Source of the DNA: Rhodoferax sp. | GTDB taxonomy: Bacteria; Pseudomonadota; Gammaproteobacteria; Burkholderiales; Burkholderiaceae_C | Reading direction: 5' to 3' | DNA: 64,000 nt | Assembly: GCF_028689295.1 (NCBI RefSeq) | Contig: NZ_JAQTWL010000016.1 | Coordinates: 1 to 64,000 of the forward strand | Shown: positions 8,726 to 19,061 of the stretch, piece after piece | Layout of the letters: the number at the start of each line of letters is the position of its first letter | How positions within the stretch are numbered: the first letter of the stretch is position 1 | Program-made: the position numbers and the translations under genes | Notes under the pieces: generated by a model | What the model was told of the DNA's origin: nothing | Seen by the model: the letters and a program-made list of their open reading frames with translations, nothing else | The model's database searches: none

Positions 8726-10120
8726 ATGAATGCATCCATCTTGCCGGCGGTTAGAGCGCCGAAAGTAGGCTTTGTCAGCCTGGGGTGTCCCAAGGCGCTG
8801 ACCGACTCCGAACTGATCCTGACGCAGCTCAGCGCCGAGGGCTATCAAACCTCCAAGACATTCGAGGGTGCCGACCTGGTCATCGTCAATACCTGCGGCT
8901 TCATCGACGATGCCGTCAAGGAAAGCCTCGACACCATTGGCGAAGCGCTGGCCGAGAATGGCAAGGTGATCGTGACCGGCTGCCTGGGCGCCCAAACGGG
9001 AGAGGGCGGAGGCAACCTGGTGCGCCAAATGCATCCCAGCGTGCTGGCCGTCACCGGTCCGCAGGCTACCCAAGAGGTGATGGACGCGGTACATGCCAAC
9101 CTGCCCAAGCCGCACGATCCATTTTTCGATCTGGTGCCCAACGCCTTCGGTGTGGCGGGTATCAAGCTCACGCCCCGGCATTACGCCTACCTCAAGATCA
9201 GCGAAGGCTGCAACCACCGCTGCACCTTTTGCATCATTCCGTCGATGCGCGGTGACCTGGTGTCGCGTCCGATTGGCGATGTGCTCAAGGAAGCGCAGGC
9301 GCTGTTCGCGGGCGGTGTCAAGGAATTGCTGGTGATCAGCCAGGACACCTCGGCCTATGGCGTTGATGTGAAATACCGCATGGGTTTCTGGAACGGCAAG
9401 CCCATCAAAACGCGCTTGTTCGAGTTGGCCCATGCCTTGGGCGAGATGGCGAAAGCGAATGGTGCCTGGGTGCGACTGCACTATGTCTATCCGTACCCAA
9501 GCGTGGATGACATTCTGCCGTTGATGGCCAGTGGGCTTATCCTGCCTTATCTGGATGTGCCGTTTCAGCACAGCCACCCCGATGTGCTCAAGCGCATGAA
9601 ACGCCCGGCCAGTGGTGAGAAAAACATGGAAAGGCTGCTGCGCTGGCGCGAGGCTTGCCCGGACATCGTGGTGCGCAGCACCTTCATTGCCGGTTTTCCG
9701 GGCGAAACCGAAACCGAGTTCGAACACCTGCTGGATTTTGTGCGCGAAGCACAAATTGACCGTGCCGGGTGTTTTGCCTACAGCCCGGTGGCAGGCGCTG
9801 CCGCCAATGAGCTTGGCGGCATGTTGCCCGAGGCGCTGCGCGAGGAGCGCCGTGCCCGCTTCATGGCGGTGGCCGAGGCTGTTTCTGCTTCCAAGCTGCA
9901 AAAGCGGGTCGGCACCACAATGCAGATTCTGGTGGACTCGGCGCCTGGCCTGGGGAAAAAAGGGGGCGTCGGGCGCTCTTATGCCGATGCGCCAGAGATC
10001 GATGGCCTGGTCAAGCTGCTGCCGCCGGAGAAGATCAGCAAAACGCTGCGCGTGGGCGAATTCACCAAGGCGAGAATCGTCGCGGCGCAAGGCCATGATC
10101 TGATTGCCCAGCCATTTTGA
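8726..10120 (+). CDS. rimO: ribosomal protein S12 methylthiotransferase RimO
   Basis: RimO is a radical SAM enzyme that methylthiolates an aspartate of ribosomal protein S12. The 464-residue protein has the MTTase N-terminal domain starting [15 protein letters not shown] with its cluster cysteines (also NTCGFI and TGCLGA), the radical SAM motif [11 protein letters not shown], and a C-terminal TRAM domain. The SLGCPK and SMRGDLVSR signatures distinguish it from MiaB. A bidirectional terminator follows 30 bases downstream. Confidence 0.96.
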   Translation: MNASILPAVRAPKVGFVSLGCPKALTDSELILTQLSAEGYQTSKTFEGADLVIVNTCGFIDDAVKESLDTIGEALAENGKVIVTGCLGAQTGEGGGNLVRQMHPSVLAVTGPQATQEVMDAVHANLPKPHDPFFDLVPNAFGVAGIKLTPRHYAYLKISEGCNHRCTFCIIPSMRGDLVSRPIGDVLKEAQALFAGGVKELLVISQDTSAYGVDVKYRMGFWNGKPIKTRLFELAHALGEMAKANGAWVRLHYVYPYPSVDDILPLMASGLILPYLDVPFQHSHPDVLKRMKRPASGEKNMERLLRWREACPDIVVRSTFIAGFPGETETEFEHLLDFVREAQIDRAGCFAYSPVAGAAANELGGMLPEALREERRARFMAVAEAVSASKLQKRVGTTMQILVDSAPGLGKKGGVGRSYADAPEIDGLVKLLPPEKISKTLRVGEFTKARIVAAQGHDLIAQPF

Positions 10121-10150
10121 CGGTCCCGGTTAAAATGGCTGTAACCCACA

Positions 10151-10204
10151 AAAAAGCCGTTGCAGAAATGTCCACTTTGGTGGCCACTCATGCAACGGCT
10201 TTTT
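10151..10204. terminator. bidirectional intrinsic terminator between rimO and tRNA-Leu
   Basis: Perfect 14-base arms aaaaagccgttgca (10151-10164) and tgcaacggcttttt (10191-10204) enclose a 26-base loop. Each arm supplies a U-tract for one direction, so the structure can end rimO transcripts from the left and tRNA-Leu transcripts from the right. Confidence 0.85.
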
Positions 10205-10255
10205 GTTCAAAACCCCCAATTACTTTCACAAAAGATAATTGGAATTCATTTATAT

Positions 10256-10340
<85 letters not shown>

Positions 10341-10363
10341 ATTTCAGGAAAGAAAGGCATTGT

Positions 10364-12661
10364 ATCAAAAATACCAAGCAAACCAGCGCACTGCTGGAAG
10401 AAGTTGAGGGAATAGTTCAAGGGCATCGCGACGGTCACGGCTTTGTCATCCGCGATGATGGTGAGGCCGATATTTACCTGCCACCCAACGAGATGCGCGC
10501 GGTGCTGCACAAGGACCGCGTCAAGGTGCGCGTGGTGCGCAGCGACCGCAAAGGCCGGCCGGAAGGGCGCGTGGTCGAGATTGTGGAGCGCAGCACCCAG
10601 GTCATCATTGGCCGCCTGCTGTGCGAGAGCGGCATCTGGATCGTGGCGCCCGAAGACAAGCGCTATGGACAGGACGTGATGATCCCCAAGGCAGCCACCG
10701 GTTTGGCCAAGGTGGGCCAGGTGGTGGTGGTCGAGCTGACCGAGCCACCGGCGCTGTTCGGGCAGCCGGTGGGCCGCATCAAGGAAGTGCTGGGCGAAAT
10801 GGACGACCCCGGCATGGAGATTGAAATTGCGGTGCGCAAATATGATGTGCCGCATGAATTCTCGGAGGCCTGCATTGCGCTGGCCCGCACCTTGCCCGAT
10901 ACGGTGCGCCCGCAAGACAAAAACCAGCGTGTCGATCTGACCGATGTACCGCTGGTCACCATCGACGGCGAAGACGCGCGCGACTTCGACGATGCCGTCT
11001 ATTGCGAGCCCACCAAGATCGGCCGTGGCAAGGCGGCTGTGCCGGGCTGGCGTTTGCTGGTGGCCATTGCAGATGTCAGTCATTACGTGGGAAACGGCTC
11101 GGCCATCGACATCGATGCCTACGAGCGCGCCACCAGCGTCTATTTCCCGCGCCGGGTCATTCCGATGCTGCCCGAAAAACTGTCCAACGGCCTGTGTTCG
11201 CTCAACCCCGAACTGGAGCGCCTGTGCATGGTCTGCGACATGTTGGTGAGCCAGGACGGCGAGGTCACCGCGTACCAGTTTTATCCAGCAGTAATGTGGA
11301 GTCACGCGCGCTTTACCTACACCGAGGTGGCCGCCATTTTGGCCAACACGCGCGGCCCGGAGGCAGCCAAGCGACCGGAGCGCATCACCGACCTGATGAA
11401 TCTGCACGACGTTTACCGTGCCCTGCTCAAGTCGCGTGAGCGCCGCGGTGCGGTTGATTTTGAAACGGTGGAGACGCAAATCGTCTGTGACGAGGCGGGC
11501 CACATCGAGAAAATTGTGCCGCGCACGCGCAACGACGCGCACAAGCTGATCGAGGAAGCCATGCTGGCGGCCAACGTCTGCAGCGCCGACTTCATTGCGC
11601 AAAGCAAGCACGTCGGCTTGTACCGGGTGCACGAAGGTCCGACCCCTGAAAAAATTGAATTGCTGCGCAATTTCCTGAAAATCATCGGGGTGGGTCTGAG
11701 CGTCAGTGACGACCCAACGCCTGCTGAATTCCAGGCCATCGCCAAGGCCACCAAAGACCGGCCAGACGCGCAGCAGATTCAAACCATGCTGCTGCGCTCC
11801 ATGCAGCAAGCCATTTACACGCCCGAAAACAGCGGCCACTTTGGCCTGGCTTTTGAGGCCTATACCCACTTCACCAGCCCGATCCGGCGCTACCCTGACC
11901 TATTGGTGCACCGGGTCATCAAGGCGATTTTGCTCAAGGGCAAGTACCAGTTGCCAATTTTGCCGACACCGGGCGAACAGCACGCCAAGTTATCCAAACG
12001 GCTGGAAAAAAACCTGGCTTCGCGCGTCAAGGAGCCCGGCCAGAAACCGCGCAAGCTCAGTGCCGAGATGCAGGGCTGGCAAGCCGCCGGCCTGCATTGC
12101 AGCGCCAATGAGCGCCGCGCCGACGAAGCCAGCCGCGATGTGGAAGCCTGGCTCAAGTGCAAGTACATGCGTGATCACCTGGGCGAAGAGTTCGGCGGCG
12201 TGGTCAGCGCGGTGACCAGCTTCGGCATTTTCGTCACGCTCGACGCCATGTACGTCGAGGGCCTGGTGCACATCACCGAGCTCGGTGGCGAGTATTACCG
12301 TTTTGATGAAGCGCGCCAGGAGTTGCGTGGCGAGCGCACCGGCATGCGCTATGCGCTGGGCACGCGGGTGCGGGTGCAGGTGAGCCGGGTTGATCTGGAC
12401 GGCAGGCGCATTGATTTCCGCCTGCTCGCCGAGAGCGATGGGCTGCTGGCCCGTCCGTCAAAGGAGCGTGAGTTGGCCTATGAAGGCATCGACCGCAAGT
12501 TGTTCGCCGACGATGCCGGTTCGGGCAGTGCCGGTCGGCGCAACCGCAGCATCACCGAGCCTTTGCCTCGTGCCGGTGCAGCCAAACGCTCGGGTGGTGC
12601 CAAAACGTCTGTGCCAGCCAAAGCTAAGGACAAGGCGCGCAAACCACGCCGGCGCAGTTGA
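10364..12661 (+). CDS. rnr: ribonuclease R (start codon uncertain)
   Basis: RNase R is a processive 3'-5' exoribonuclease for structured RNA, active in mRNA decay and trans-translation. The frame shows a cold-shock domain ([24 protein letters not shown]), the RNB catalytic domain with [23 protein letters not shown] and [10 protein letters not shown], an S1 domain ([15 protein letters not shown]) and a basic tail. The N-terminal helix-turn-helix of the E. coli enzyme is missing. Conserved sequence begins near [13 protein letters not shown]. The only ATG before it lies inside the tRNA-Leu gene at 10313; the frame otherwise offers ATC at 10364 with aaagg upstream, or CTG at 10391. I give 10364 as a working start. 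Confidence 0.88.
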   Translation: MKNTKQTSALLEEVEGIVQGHRDGHGFVIRDDGEADIYLPPNEMRAVLHKDRVKVRVVRSDRKGRPEGRVVEIVERSTQVIIGRLLCESGIWIVAPEDKRYGQDVMIPKAATGLAKVGQVVVVELTEPPALFGQPVGRIKEVLGEMDDPGMEIEIAVRKYDVPHEFSEACIALARTLPDTVRPQDKNQRVDLTDVPLVTIDGEDARDFDDAVYCEPTKIGRGKAAVPGWRLLVAIADVSHYVGNGSAIDIDAYERATSVYFPRRVIPMLPEKLSNGLCSLNPELERLCMVCDMLVSQDGEVTAYQFYPAVMWSHARFTYTEVAAILANTRGPEAAKRPERITDLMNLHDVYRALLKSRERRGAVDFETVETQIVCDEAGHIEKIVPRTRNDAHKLIEEAMLAANVCSADFIAQSKHVGLYRVHEGPTPEKIELLRNFLKIIGVGLSVSDDPTPAEFQAIAKATKDRPDAQQIQTMLLRSMQQAIYTPENSGHFGLAFEAYTHFTSPIRRYPDLLVHRVIKAILLKGKYQLPILPTPGEQHAKLSKRLEKNLASRVKEPGQKPRKLSAEMQGWQAAGLHCSANERRADEASRDVEAWLKCKYMRDHLGEEFGGVVSAVTSFGIFVTLDAMYVEGLVHITELGGEYYRFDEARQELRGERTGMRYALGTRVRVQVSRVDLDGRRIDFRLLAESDGLLARPSKERELAYEGIDRKLFADDAGSGSAGRRNRSITEPLPRAGAAKRSGGAKTSVPAKAKDKARKPRRRS

Positions 12662-12686
12662 TCAAAACTTGAATCACTTGAAAACC

Positions 12687-13445
12687 ATGACGGATACAAA
12701 CAGGGTCGCACTGGTCACAGGCGCGGGTTCAGGTATCGGCAAAGCGGCCGCGCTGGCCTTGTTGGCCGGTGGCTGGCGGGTGGTGCTGGCGGGGCGGCGC
12801 TTGCAGCCTTTGCTGGATGTGGTGGTCTTGTCGGGCGCCGTCGAACGCGCACTTGCCGTGCCTGCCGACGTTTCGCAAGAGGCTTCGGTGGTCGCGCTGT
12901 TCGATGCCGCCGTGCGGCAATTTGGCCGAGTCGATGTGCTGTTCAACAACGCCGGTACCAGTGCACCGCCTGGCGTGCTACTGGAAGACCTGACATTGGC
13001 CGATTGGCAAAAGGTGGTAGATGTCAACCTGACCGGCATGTTCTTGTGCCTGCGCCAAGCCTTTCGCGTCATGAAAGCGCAAACGCCGATGGGCGGGCGC
13101 ATCATCAACAATGGCTCGATTTCAGCCAACGCACCGCGCCCCAATTCCATCGCCTACACGGCCACCAAGCACGGCGTGTCGGGCCTGACCAAAACTGCCT
13201 CGCTCGATGGTCGCAAATACAGCATTGCCGTGGGACAGATTGACATTGGCAACGCGGCCACCGACATGACCCAGCGCATGCAGACGGGTATCTTGCAGGC
13301 CAATGGCACGCTGGCGGTCGAGCCGGTGATGGACGTGGCCATTGTGGGCCACTCCGTGCTTTACATGGCCAATTTGCCGCTGCAGGCCAATGTCATGTTC
13401 CACACCGTGATGGCGACCAACATGCCGTTTGCCGGGCGCGGCTAA
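12687..13445 (+). CDS. short-chain dehydrogenase/reductase, SDR family
   Basis: This 252-residue NAD(P)-dependent oxidoreductase has the classical SDR fold. The cofactor motif [11 protein letters not shown] is near residue 12, NNAG follows, and the catalytic Ser, Tyr and Lys appear in NNGSISA and YTATK. The start ATG at 12687 gives the canonical length and excludes an extension into rnr. The substrate cannot be told from sequence. It lies 25 bases after rnr, so the two may be co-transcribed. Confidence 0.88.
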   Translation: MTDTNRVALVTGAGSGIGKAAALALLAGGWRVVLAGRRLQPLLDVVVLSGAVERALAVPADVSQEASVVALFDAAVRQFGRVDVLFNNAGTSAPPGVLLEDLTLADWQKVVDVNLTGMFLCLRQAFRVMKAQTPMGGRIINNGSISANAPRPNSIAYTATKHGVSGLTKTASLDGRKYSIAVGQIDIGNAATDMTQRMQTGILQANGTLAVEPVMDVAIVGHSVLYMANLPLQANVMFHTVMATNMPFAGRG

Positions 13446-13455
13446 TAAGCCGCGC

Positions 13456-14931
13456 TCAAGCCTTCAGCGCCTGGGCCAATCTCGAGGCCGTCAGCGCCTG
13501 GTCTTGCGGCCATTGGTCTGCTGCGGAACCATGCTGATAGACGGCCTGGCAAGCGGCGTCGAAGGTATGGAGGCCAGCCGCCAGGCGCGCACCGATCAAA
13601 CCCGCCAGCACATCCCCCGTGCCGCCCGTCGCCAGCCGGGCATTGCCCGTTGGGTTGATCACCGGTACCACATCGGCTTCGGCGATCACCGTGCCGGAAC
13701 CCTTGAGCACCACGGTGCAAGCAAAACGCCGGGCCAGTTGTTGCGCCGCTGCCATGCGATTGGTTTGAATGTCGGCAGCACTGCATGCCAGCAGCCGGGC
13801 CGCTTCCAGCGGGTGCGGCGTCAGGATGGTGGCGTGTTGCTGCCGGCCGCGCTCGGCCAGCAGGGCTTGCAACGGGGCGAACTGGGCGATGGCGTTGAGG
13901 CCGTCGGCGTCGATCACCAGGTGTTTGGCAGACTTCAAAATTACCGGCAGTTGGGCTGCTATCGCATCACCACCACCGCAGCCACACACCACGCTCATCG
14001 TCTCCAATGGCAGAGTGTCCAGATCCCGGAACATCAGCTCAGGCTGCACGGTGTCGAGTCGCAAGGGCTGCTCGTCCAACAGACTGACAAACACCCGCCC
14101 GGCGCCGCCGTGCAACGCTGCCGAGGCTGCCAGCAGGGCGGCACCGGACATGCCTCGGGCGCCGCCGACCACGGCCACGTCCCCAAAACTGCCTTTGTGG
14201 CTGGCATGGGCGCGGCTCGTTTTCAGTGGCCTGCCTGCCAGCCAGGCGCTGGGTGGCAAGGGTGGCGGGGCGCTCGGGTCGGACTGATCCTGTCGCAAGT
14301 CGTCCAACCAGACGGTTCCTGCCAGGTCGCGGCCCTGTCCGGTGAACAAGCCGGGCTTGAGCGTCAACAGGCTCAGTGTATGGGTGGCTTTGACATGGCA
14401 CCTGCTGGCGGCACCAGTGTCGGCCTGCAAGCCACTGGGCACATCCACCGCCAGCACCGGCGCACCGCAAGTGTTGATCTGATGCATCCAGTCAGCCATC
14501 AAACCCGCAGGCTCGCGCAATTGCGAGCCGATACCCAGCAAGGCATCGATGCACAGGTCGAAGTGCGTCGGCGGACCAGCGCCAAATGCCACACCCGCGT
14601 CGAGGGCGGTTTGATAGGCCAGGCGTGTGTCGGCAGGCGCCTGGTCTGGCTTGCCCAGCCAGCTCATCAGGGGCTGTTTGCCCCAGCGCTGCAAATGCAT
14701 GGCGGCCACGATGCCGTCGCCACCGTTGTTGCCGGTGCCGGCCGCAATCCAGATGCGTTGGGCGTGGGGTGCTATGGCCAGCGCCAGCCTGGCCACGGCC
14801 AGACCGGCGCGCGCCATCAGGCTGTGCTCGGGCAGGCCATGCTGCAAGTGGTGTTCGAATTGCCGCGTCGTTGCCACGTCATGCAGCGCTTGCCGATTCA
14901 GGAAGTTGACCAGGCGCACGGCAAAACTCAA
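13456..14931 (-). CDS. nnr: bifunctional NAD(P)HX epimerase/dehydratase
   Basis: This enzyme repairs damaged, hydrated NADH and NADPH. The N-terminal YjeF_N epimerase domain covers about residues 1-215 (SLMARAG, GTGNNGGDG, DALLGIG, VDVPSGL). The C-terminal ADP-dependent dehydratase domain of ribokinase fold covers about 225-491 (KGSFGDVAVVGGARGMSGAA, ILTPHPLEAARLL, ATGGTGDVLAGLI). The start appears to be TTG at 14931, ten bases after the stop of the upstream MBL gene, so it is probably read from that gene's transcript. Confidence 0.92.
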   Translation of the reverse strand: MSFAVRLVNFLNRQALHDVATTRQFEHHLQHGLPEHSLMARAGLAVARLALAIAPHAQRIWIAAGTGNNGGDGIVAAMHLQRWGKQPLMSWLGKPDQAPADTRLAYQTALDAGVAFGAGPPTHFDLCIDALLGIGSQLREPAGLMADWMHQINTCGAPVLAVDVPSGLQADTGAASRCHVKATHTLSLLTLKPGLFTGQGRDLAGTVWLDDLRQDQSDPSAPPPLPPSAWLAGRPLKTSRAHASHKGSFGDVAVVGGARGMSGAALLAASAALHGGAGRVFVSLLDEQPLRLDTVQPELMFRDLDTLPLETMSVVCGCGGGDAIAAQLPVILKSAKHLVIDADGLNAIAQFAPLQALLAERGRQQHATILTPHPLEAARLLACSAADIQTNRMAAAQQLARRFACTVVLKGSGTVIAEADVVPVINPTGNARLATGGTGDVLAGLIGARLAAGLHTFDAACQAVYQHGSAADQWPQDQALTASRLAQALKA

Positions 14932-14940
14932 ATCAGCTCG

Positions 14941-15828
14941 TTAGAACTCAAAGCAGTCGCCTTCGCGCGCCAGGCGGTAGATGGGGTCGCCGGCCTGACG
15001 CGGGTGTTCCGCAATGGCCTCGGCAAAAGCCGCCTCAAGCGCGTCGTCGCTGCGCGTGGGTTCATGGTGGGTGCAAAACAGGTTTTTGACTCCGGCTTTT
15101 TTGGCGTATTGGATGCTCGAATGATAAGTGCCATGGCCCCAGCCAATTTTGGCCGGGTATTCGGCAGTGGTGTAGGAGCAATCTGCGATCAACACATCCA
15201 CCCCCTGCATGGCCTGCAACAGATAGTTGTTTCTGGCCTCTATTTCTTGCTGCAACTGTGCAAAACCGGCATCACCCGGGGCGAGGTGGTTCAGGGGCGG
15301 CTCATGGTCGCCGGTGAAAAACAGGGATTTGCCGTTTTCCTCAATCCGGTAGCCAAAATCGACCACCGGATGACACATCAGGTACGGCGTGACCGTGGCG
15401 CTGCCGATCTGGAAGCCTTCATCGGGCGCCAGGGTGACGTACTCGATGCGCGCCTTCATTTCTTCCTCGCGCACGGGAAAGTAACTGTACTGAAGCTGCA
15501 CCGCCATGACCTGCTCGATCCCCTTGCCGGCAATCGGATCGAAGGCGCCATGCAAACGCATGGTGTTACCCGCGATGAAGTTCGGCTGGAAAAAAGGCAA
15601 ACCCTGAATATGGTCCCAATGCGAATGGGTGATGAGCACATTGGCGGTGACCGGTAATTCGTTGAGCAGGGTTTGGGACAACGGAAAGATACCGGTACCG
15701 GCATCGATGATGATGAGTTCGTTGTTGTCAGTACGGATTTCAATGCAGGTGGTGTTGCCGCCATAGCGCATGGTGTTGGGGCCGGGCGAGGCGATGGAGC
15801 CACGGACTCCCCAGAATTTGACTTTCAT
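14941..15828 (-). CDS. MBL-fold metallo-hydrolase
   Basis: The 295-residue protein belongs to the metallo-beta-lactamase superfamily. The metal-binding signature HSHWDHIQG lies near residue 90, with further ligands in MCHPVVDFG, TGDHEPP, DCSYT, a WGHGTYHSS segment and THHEP. The N-terminus MKVKFWGVRGSIASPG is typical of a phosphodiesterase-like group found in bacteria; the substrate is unknown. gaggt precedes the ATG. The gene is divergent from the cobalamin operon and heads a two-gene unit with nnr. Confidence 0.85.
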   Translation of the reverse strand: MKVKFWGVRGSIASPGPNTMRYGGNTTCIEIRTDNNELIIIDAGTGIFPLSQTLLNELPVTANVLITHSHWDHIQGLPFFQPNFIAGNTMRLHGAFDPIAGKGIEQVMAVQLQYSYFPVREEEMKARIEYVTLAPDEGFQIGSATVTPYLMCHPVVDFGYRIEENGKSLFFTGDHEPPLNHLAPGDAGFAQLQQEIEARNNYLLQAMQGVDVLIADCSYTTAEYPAKIGWGHGTYHSSIQYAKKAGVKNLFCTHHEPTRSDDALEAAFAEAIAEHPRQAGDPIYRLAREGDCFEF

Positions 15829-16015
15829 GCCGTACCTCTAAATTGTGCGATCCGCACACATGTCGCCAACCTGAATGGCAAACTGTTGATTCATGTCAGG
15901 ACTTGCTGAGTGCATAGGGTGCTGATCGTACCGCCAAATGTTTTAGACAGGCCTGATTTGGCAATTGACCTGTTGGCAAAAAATGGTCATCTGGCAATTC
16001 AATACTAAAATTGCG

Positions 16016-16313
16016 ACGTTGGTGCTCGCGTCGTGGTTCACACGCCGCAGTTCAACGGGAAGCAGGAGGTCACGCCGTTCGCACTGAGCTTGTCGAAGTG
16101 CCGAGTGGTTGAACTAACCTGCGCTGCCCCCGCAACGGTAAGTGGACGCATCTTTTTGATGCCGCTTTGATCATTGCCACTGAGCGTTCTGAACACGCGC
16201 TTGGGAAGGCGACCAAGGTTGATTCCATCAGCCCGGATACCGGCCAACACGGTGGCTGCGCGCGCGAGTGCGCAACCGTGACGCTCATGCACTGTCGGGG
16301 ACGACGGTGAGAG
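16016..16313 (+). promoter_or_regulatory. cobalamin riboswitch upstream of btuB
   Basis: The element contains the conserved adenosylcobalamin aptamer parts in order: ggtgctcgcg (16021), acgggaagcagg (16035-16046), gctgcccccgcaacggtaag (16123-16142) and the B12 box agcccggataccggccaa (16230-16247). It sits in the leader of btuB, as expected for repression by B12. The loop between gcagg and cctgc carries a REP-like insertion at 16076-16108. Downstream, ACCGT at 16275-16279 can pair with CACGGT at 16248-16253 or with ACGGT at 16304-16308 next to the ribosome binding site, which suggests control of translation. The upstream part, 15829-16015, has no gene and no promoter that I could define. Confidence 0.93.
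16076..16101. repeat. REP-like palindrome inside the riboswitch
   Basis: The segment starting cgttcgcactgagcttgt and ending in cgaagtgc has inner stem gcact/agtgc around a gagcttgtcga core. The same design, with a different but still complementary stem, occurs twice at 63091-63160. It occupies a peripheral loop of the riboswitch and leaves the conserved core intact. Confidence 0.7.
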
Positions 16314-16320
16314 CTTTTTG

Positions 16321-18234
16321 ATGGTTCTTATTCCAATTATGAAAACTTGTATTTCTTCCATGCGCGGTCGCGATGGCGTGCGCTTGTGCGCGTCTGTTGT
16401 GGCCGTTTTTGCTGCTTTTCCGGTGCTGGCTCAGGGTCAGACTGCAACACTTCAGGAGGTGGTGGTGACGGCCAGCCGCAATGAGCAGTTGCTCGGTTCC
16501 GCCTTGCCGCACACCAGCGTGATCAGCCGCGAGGACATCGAGCGCTCGCAGGCCACCGATCTGGTCACGCTGCTGCAACGCGAGGCCGGCTTGCAGCGCA
16601 CCCAGAATGGTGGTATCGGAACGGTGTCGAGCGTGTTCGTGCGCGGTGCGCCCTCGCTGCAAACCCTGGTGTTGATCGATGGCGTGCCGCAAAACAAGCA
16701 GGATGCCTCTGGCGCCGTCAGCCTGGAGCATTTGATGCTCGACAATATCGAGCGGATCGAGATTGTGCGCGGCAACGTGTCGGCCATTTATGGCTCGGGC
16801 GCCATTGGCGGTGTCATCCAGATTTTTACCAAAAGGGGCAGCCGTGAGCCTGCGGCCAATGTGTCGCTGGAGGTCGGGCCGCGTGCTTCACGCAAAATTT
16901 CCGGCGGAGTGGGCACTACTTTGGGTGCCACGACGATCAGCGCCGGCCTGTCGAGGGTGAGCACGGATGGCTTTTTGGCGATCGACACCACACAGTTGCC
17001 AGGCGCCAATCCGGATGCCGACGGCTACAGTAATACCAGTGGCACTATTTCCCTGGAGCACAAACTCTCTGCTGCGCATAACTTTGGCTTGCGGCTCGTT
17101 CGGTCCGACGCTGACACAGAATATGACAATGCCTATGGTGCGCCCGCTGACATTCAAACATCGACGAATCGCTTGAGCCAGTCCACGCTGTTCGCAGACA
17201 ACACCTGGGGTAACTGGCGCAGCCGTTTGTCGCTCAGTGAGCAGTCTGACAAAAGCGAGAGCCATGACAACGGTATGTATGGCTCCAACGATGGCTTCAC
17301 AACGCAAGCCACAGTGTTGAGTTGGGTCAACGCCGTGGCGCTGAGAGACAATTGGCGGGTCAGCGCCGGACTGGAGCAGCAGCGCCAGCATGTGGATACC
17401 CGCAGTGATTCTCCTTACGCGTCAACGTATGACGCGGATCGTGACACCAGCGCCTTGTTTGCAGGCCTTGAAGGCCAACTGGGCAAGGGCAATGTCCAAC
17501 TCAATGTGCGTCATGACAGGGTGGGCGACTTGAGTGAAAGCACCGGTTTCCTGGGCTTAGGCTACCCGGTGACGGAGCACATCAAGCTGACGGCAAGCAC
17601 GTCGAGCGCCTTCAATGCGCCGCCGCTGGGTTACTTGTTTGCGCCTGGCTACGGCAACCCCCTGCTCAAACCAGAGCGCGCCCGCAGCAAGGAACTGGGC
17701 GTGCAGTACGAGCAGGGTAGCCAATGGCTGCGCGCCACCTATTTCGATACGCGCATTGAGGACCAGCTCAACTATGATTTCATCACTTCAGCCTTTGAAA
17801 ATATTGGCCGCACCCGAAATTCCGGTCTGGAACTCTCGTACCGGGGCAGCGTGGGCGCCAGCGATGTGCGCGCCAGTCTGACCGTGCAGGATCCGGTAGA
17901 TGAAATCACCAACCAGCGCCTGTCGCGTCGTGCTGCTACGCTGTTGTCGCTTGGGGTTTCATACCCGTTGGGGCCGTGGCGAATGGGTGCCGACCTGCAA
18001 TACAGCGGCGACCGACCCGATACCTACAGTGACTCGGCCACTTTCAGTACCGTCAACACCACACTGGACGCCTATTCGGTGCTTGATTTGACGCTGTCCT
18101 ACGCGGTATCGCCCACTGTGCTTCTCAAGGCGCGCCTGGACAACGCCACAGATGAAAAGTACCAGACGGTTTACGGTTACAACCAGCAGCCACGTAGTCT
18201 GTATGTGGGCCTGATCTGGGCTCCCAAGCTCTGA
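16321..18234 (+). CDS. btuB: TonB-dependent vitamin B12 receptor BtuB
   Basis: BtuB is the outer-membrane barrel that imports cobalamin with energy from TonB. The 637-residue protein has a signal peptide ending near VLAQGQ, a TonB box LQEVVVTASR, the plug domain (REDIERSQATDLVTLLQ, RGAPSLQTLVLIDG, IEIVRGNVSAIYGSGAIGGVI) and a long beta-barrel with a C-terminal strand SLYVGLIWAPKL. I chose ATG at 16321, with ggtgagag as binding site; an internal ATG at 16339 would also leave a usable signal peptide. The riboswitch immediately upstream fixes the substrate as a corrinoid. Confidence 0.94.
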   Translation: MVLIPIMKTCISSMRGRDGVRLCASVVAVFAAFPVLAQGQTATLQEVVVTASRNEQLLGSALPHTSVISREDIERSQATDLVTLLQREAGLQRTQNGGIGTVSSVFVRGAPSLQTLVLIDGVPQNKQDASGAVSLEHLMLDNIERIEIVRGNVSAIYGSGAIGGVIQIFTKRGSREPAANVSLEVGPRASRKISGGVGTTLGATTISAGLSRVSTDGFLAIDTTQLPGANPDADGYSNTSGTISLEHKLSAAHNFGLRLVRSDADTEYDNAYGAPADIQTSTNRLSQSTLFADNTWGNWRSRLSLSEQSDKSESHDNGMYGSNDGFTTQATVLSWVNAVALRDNWRVSAGLEQQRQHVDTRSDSPYASTYDADRDTSALFAGLEGQLGKGNVQLNVRHDRVGDLSESTGFLGLGYPVTEHIKLTASTSSAFNAPPLGYLFAPGYGNPLLKPERARSKELGVQYEQGSQWLRATYFDTRIEDQLNYDFITSAFENIGRTRNSGLELSYRGSVGASDVRASLTVQDPVDEITNQRLSRRAATLLSLGVSYPLGPWRMGADLQYSGDRPDTYSDSATFSTVNTTLDAYSVLDLTLSYAVSPTVLLKARLDNATDEKYQTVYGYNQQPRSLYVGLIWAPKL

Positions 18235-18242
18235 TTTCACCG

Positions 18243-19061
18243 ATGAACCCGTCTCTCGCCCAAGCAATGTCTCCCCGGCGCATTGTCTGCCTGACCGAGG
18301 AAACCACCGAGTGGCTCTACTTGCTGGGGCAGGAGAACCGCATCGTCGGCATTTCGGGCTACACGGTGCGGCCGCGCCGGGCGCGGGAGGAAAAGCCGCG
18401 GGTGAGCGCGTTCACCAGCGCCAAGATCGACAAGATTCTGGCGCTGGAGCCGGACTGTGTGCTGGGCTTTTCCGACATGCAGGCCGACATTGCAGGCAGT
18501 CTGATTCGGGCTGGTGTTCAGGTCACGGTGTTCAACCAGCGCAGCGTGACCGAGATTTTTTCGGTGCTATACCAAGTGGCGGCGATGGTGGGGCAGGGCG
18601 AGCAGGGCTTGGCGCTGATTGCTGACATGCAGCAGCGGCTGGCTGCCATTGCCAAGACAGCGGCCGGCTTGCCCCGTCGTCCCAAAATCTATTTTGAAGA
18701 GTGGGATGTGCCGCTCATCAGCGCGATACGCTGGGTGTCCGAGCTGATCGGCATCGCGGGCGGCGACGACATCTTTCCGGAGCTGGCAGCGCAATCGCTG
18801 GGCAAGCACCGCATCATTGCCGATGGTGCCGAAATCGTCCGGCGCAATCCGGACATCATCTTCGGCTCCTGGTGCGGCAAGAAGTTTCGTCCGCAAAACG
18901 TGGCGGCGCGCCCGGGGTGGGGCGAGGTGGCGGCTGTCCAAACCGGCCAACTGTTCGAGATCAAGTCAGCCGATATTCTGCAGCCCGGCCCGGCCGCGTT
19001 GACCGACGGCGTGGCGCAACTGCACCGCATCGTCATGGCCTGGAGCCAGGCGCATGGCTGA
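18243..19061 (+). CDS. BtuF-like cobalamin-binding protein without signal peptide
   Basis: The 272-residue product has the fold of periplasmic binding proteins for iron-siderophore and B12 (PRRIVCLTEETTEWLYLLG, VVGISGYT-like region, LALEPDCVLGF, GAEIVRRNPDIIFGSW, RPGWGEVAAVQTG). Unlike the second BtuF downstream, it has no signal peptide: the binding domain begins within the first dozen residues. It could be a cytoplasmic corrinoid-binding protein, or have a misplaced start, although no hydrophobic segment is encoded upstream in the short gap after btuB. It overlaps cobU by eight bases. Confidence 0.82.
   Translation: MNPSLAQAMSPRRIVCLTEETTEWLYLLGQENRIVGISGYTVRPRRAREEKPRVSAFTSAKIDKILALEPDCVLGFSDMQADIAGSLIRAGVQVTVFNQRSVTEIFSVLYQVAAMVGQGEQGLALIADMQQRLAAIAKTAAGLPRRPKIYFEEWDVPLISAIRWVSELIGIAGGDDIFPELAAQSLGKHRIIADGAEIVRRNPDIIFGSWCGKKFRPQNVAARPGWGEVAAVQTGQLFEIKSADILQPGPAALTDGVAQLHRIVMAWSQAHG

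Noticed and set aside
8468..10096. A 542-codon minus-strand open frame opposite rimO and phaR
   Set aside because: It spans two genes on the other strand and has no family features.
13429..15657. A 742-codon plus-strand open frame opposite nnr and the MBL gene
   Set aside because: It covers two well-supported minus-strand genes, has glutamine- and histidine-rich low-complexity composition, and shows no recognisable motif. It reflects GC-rich third positions of the real genes.
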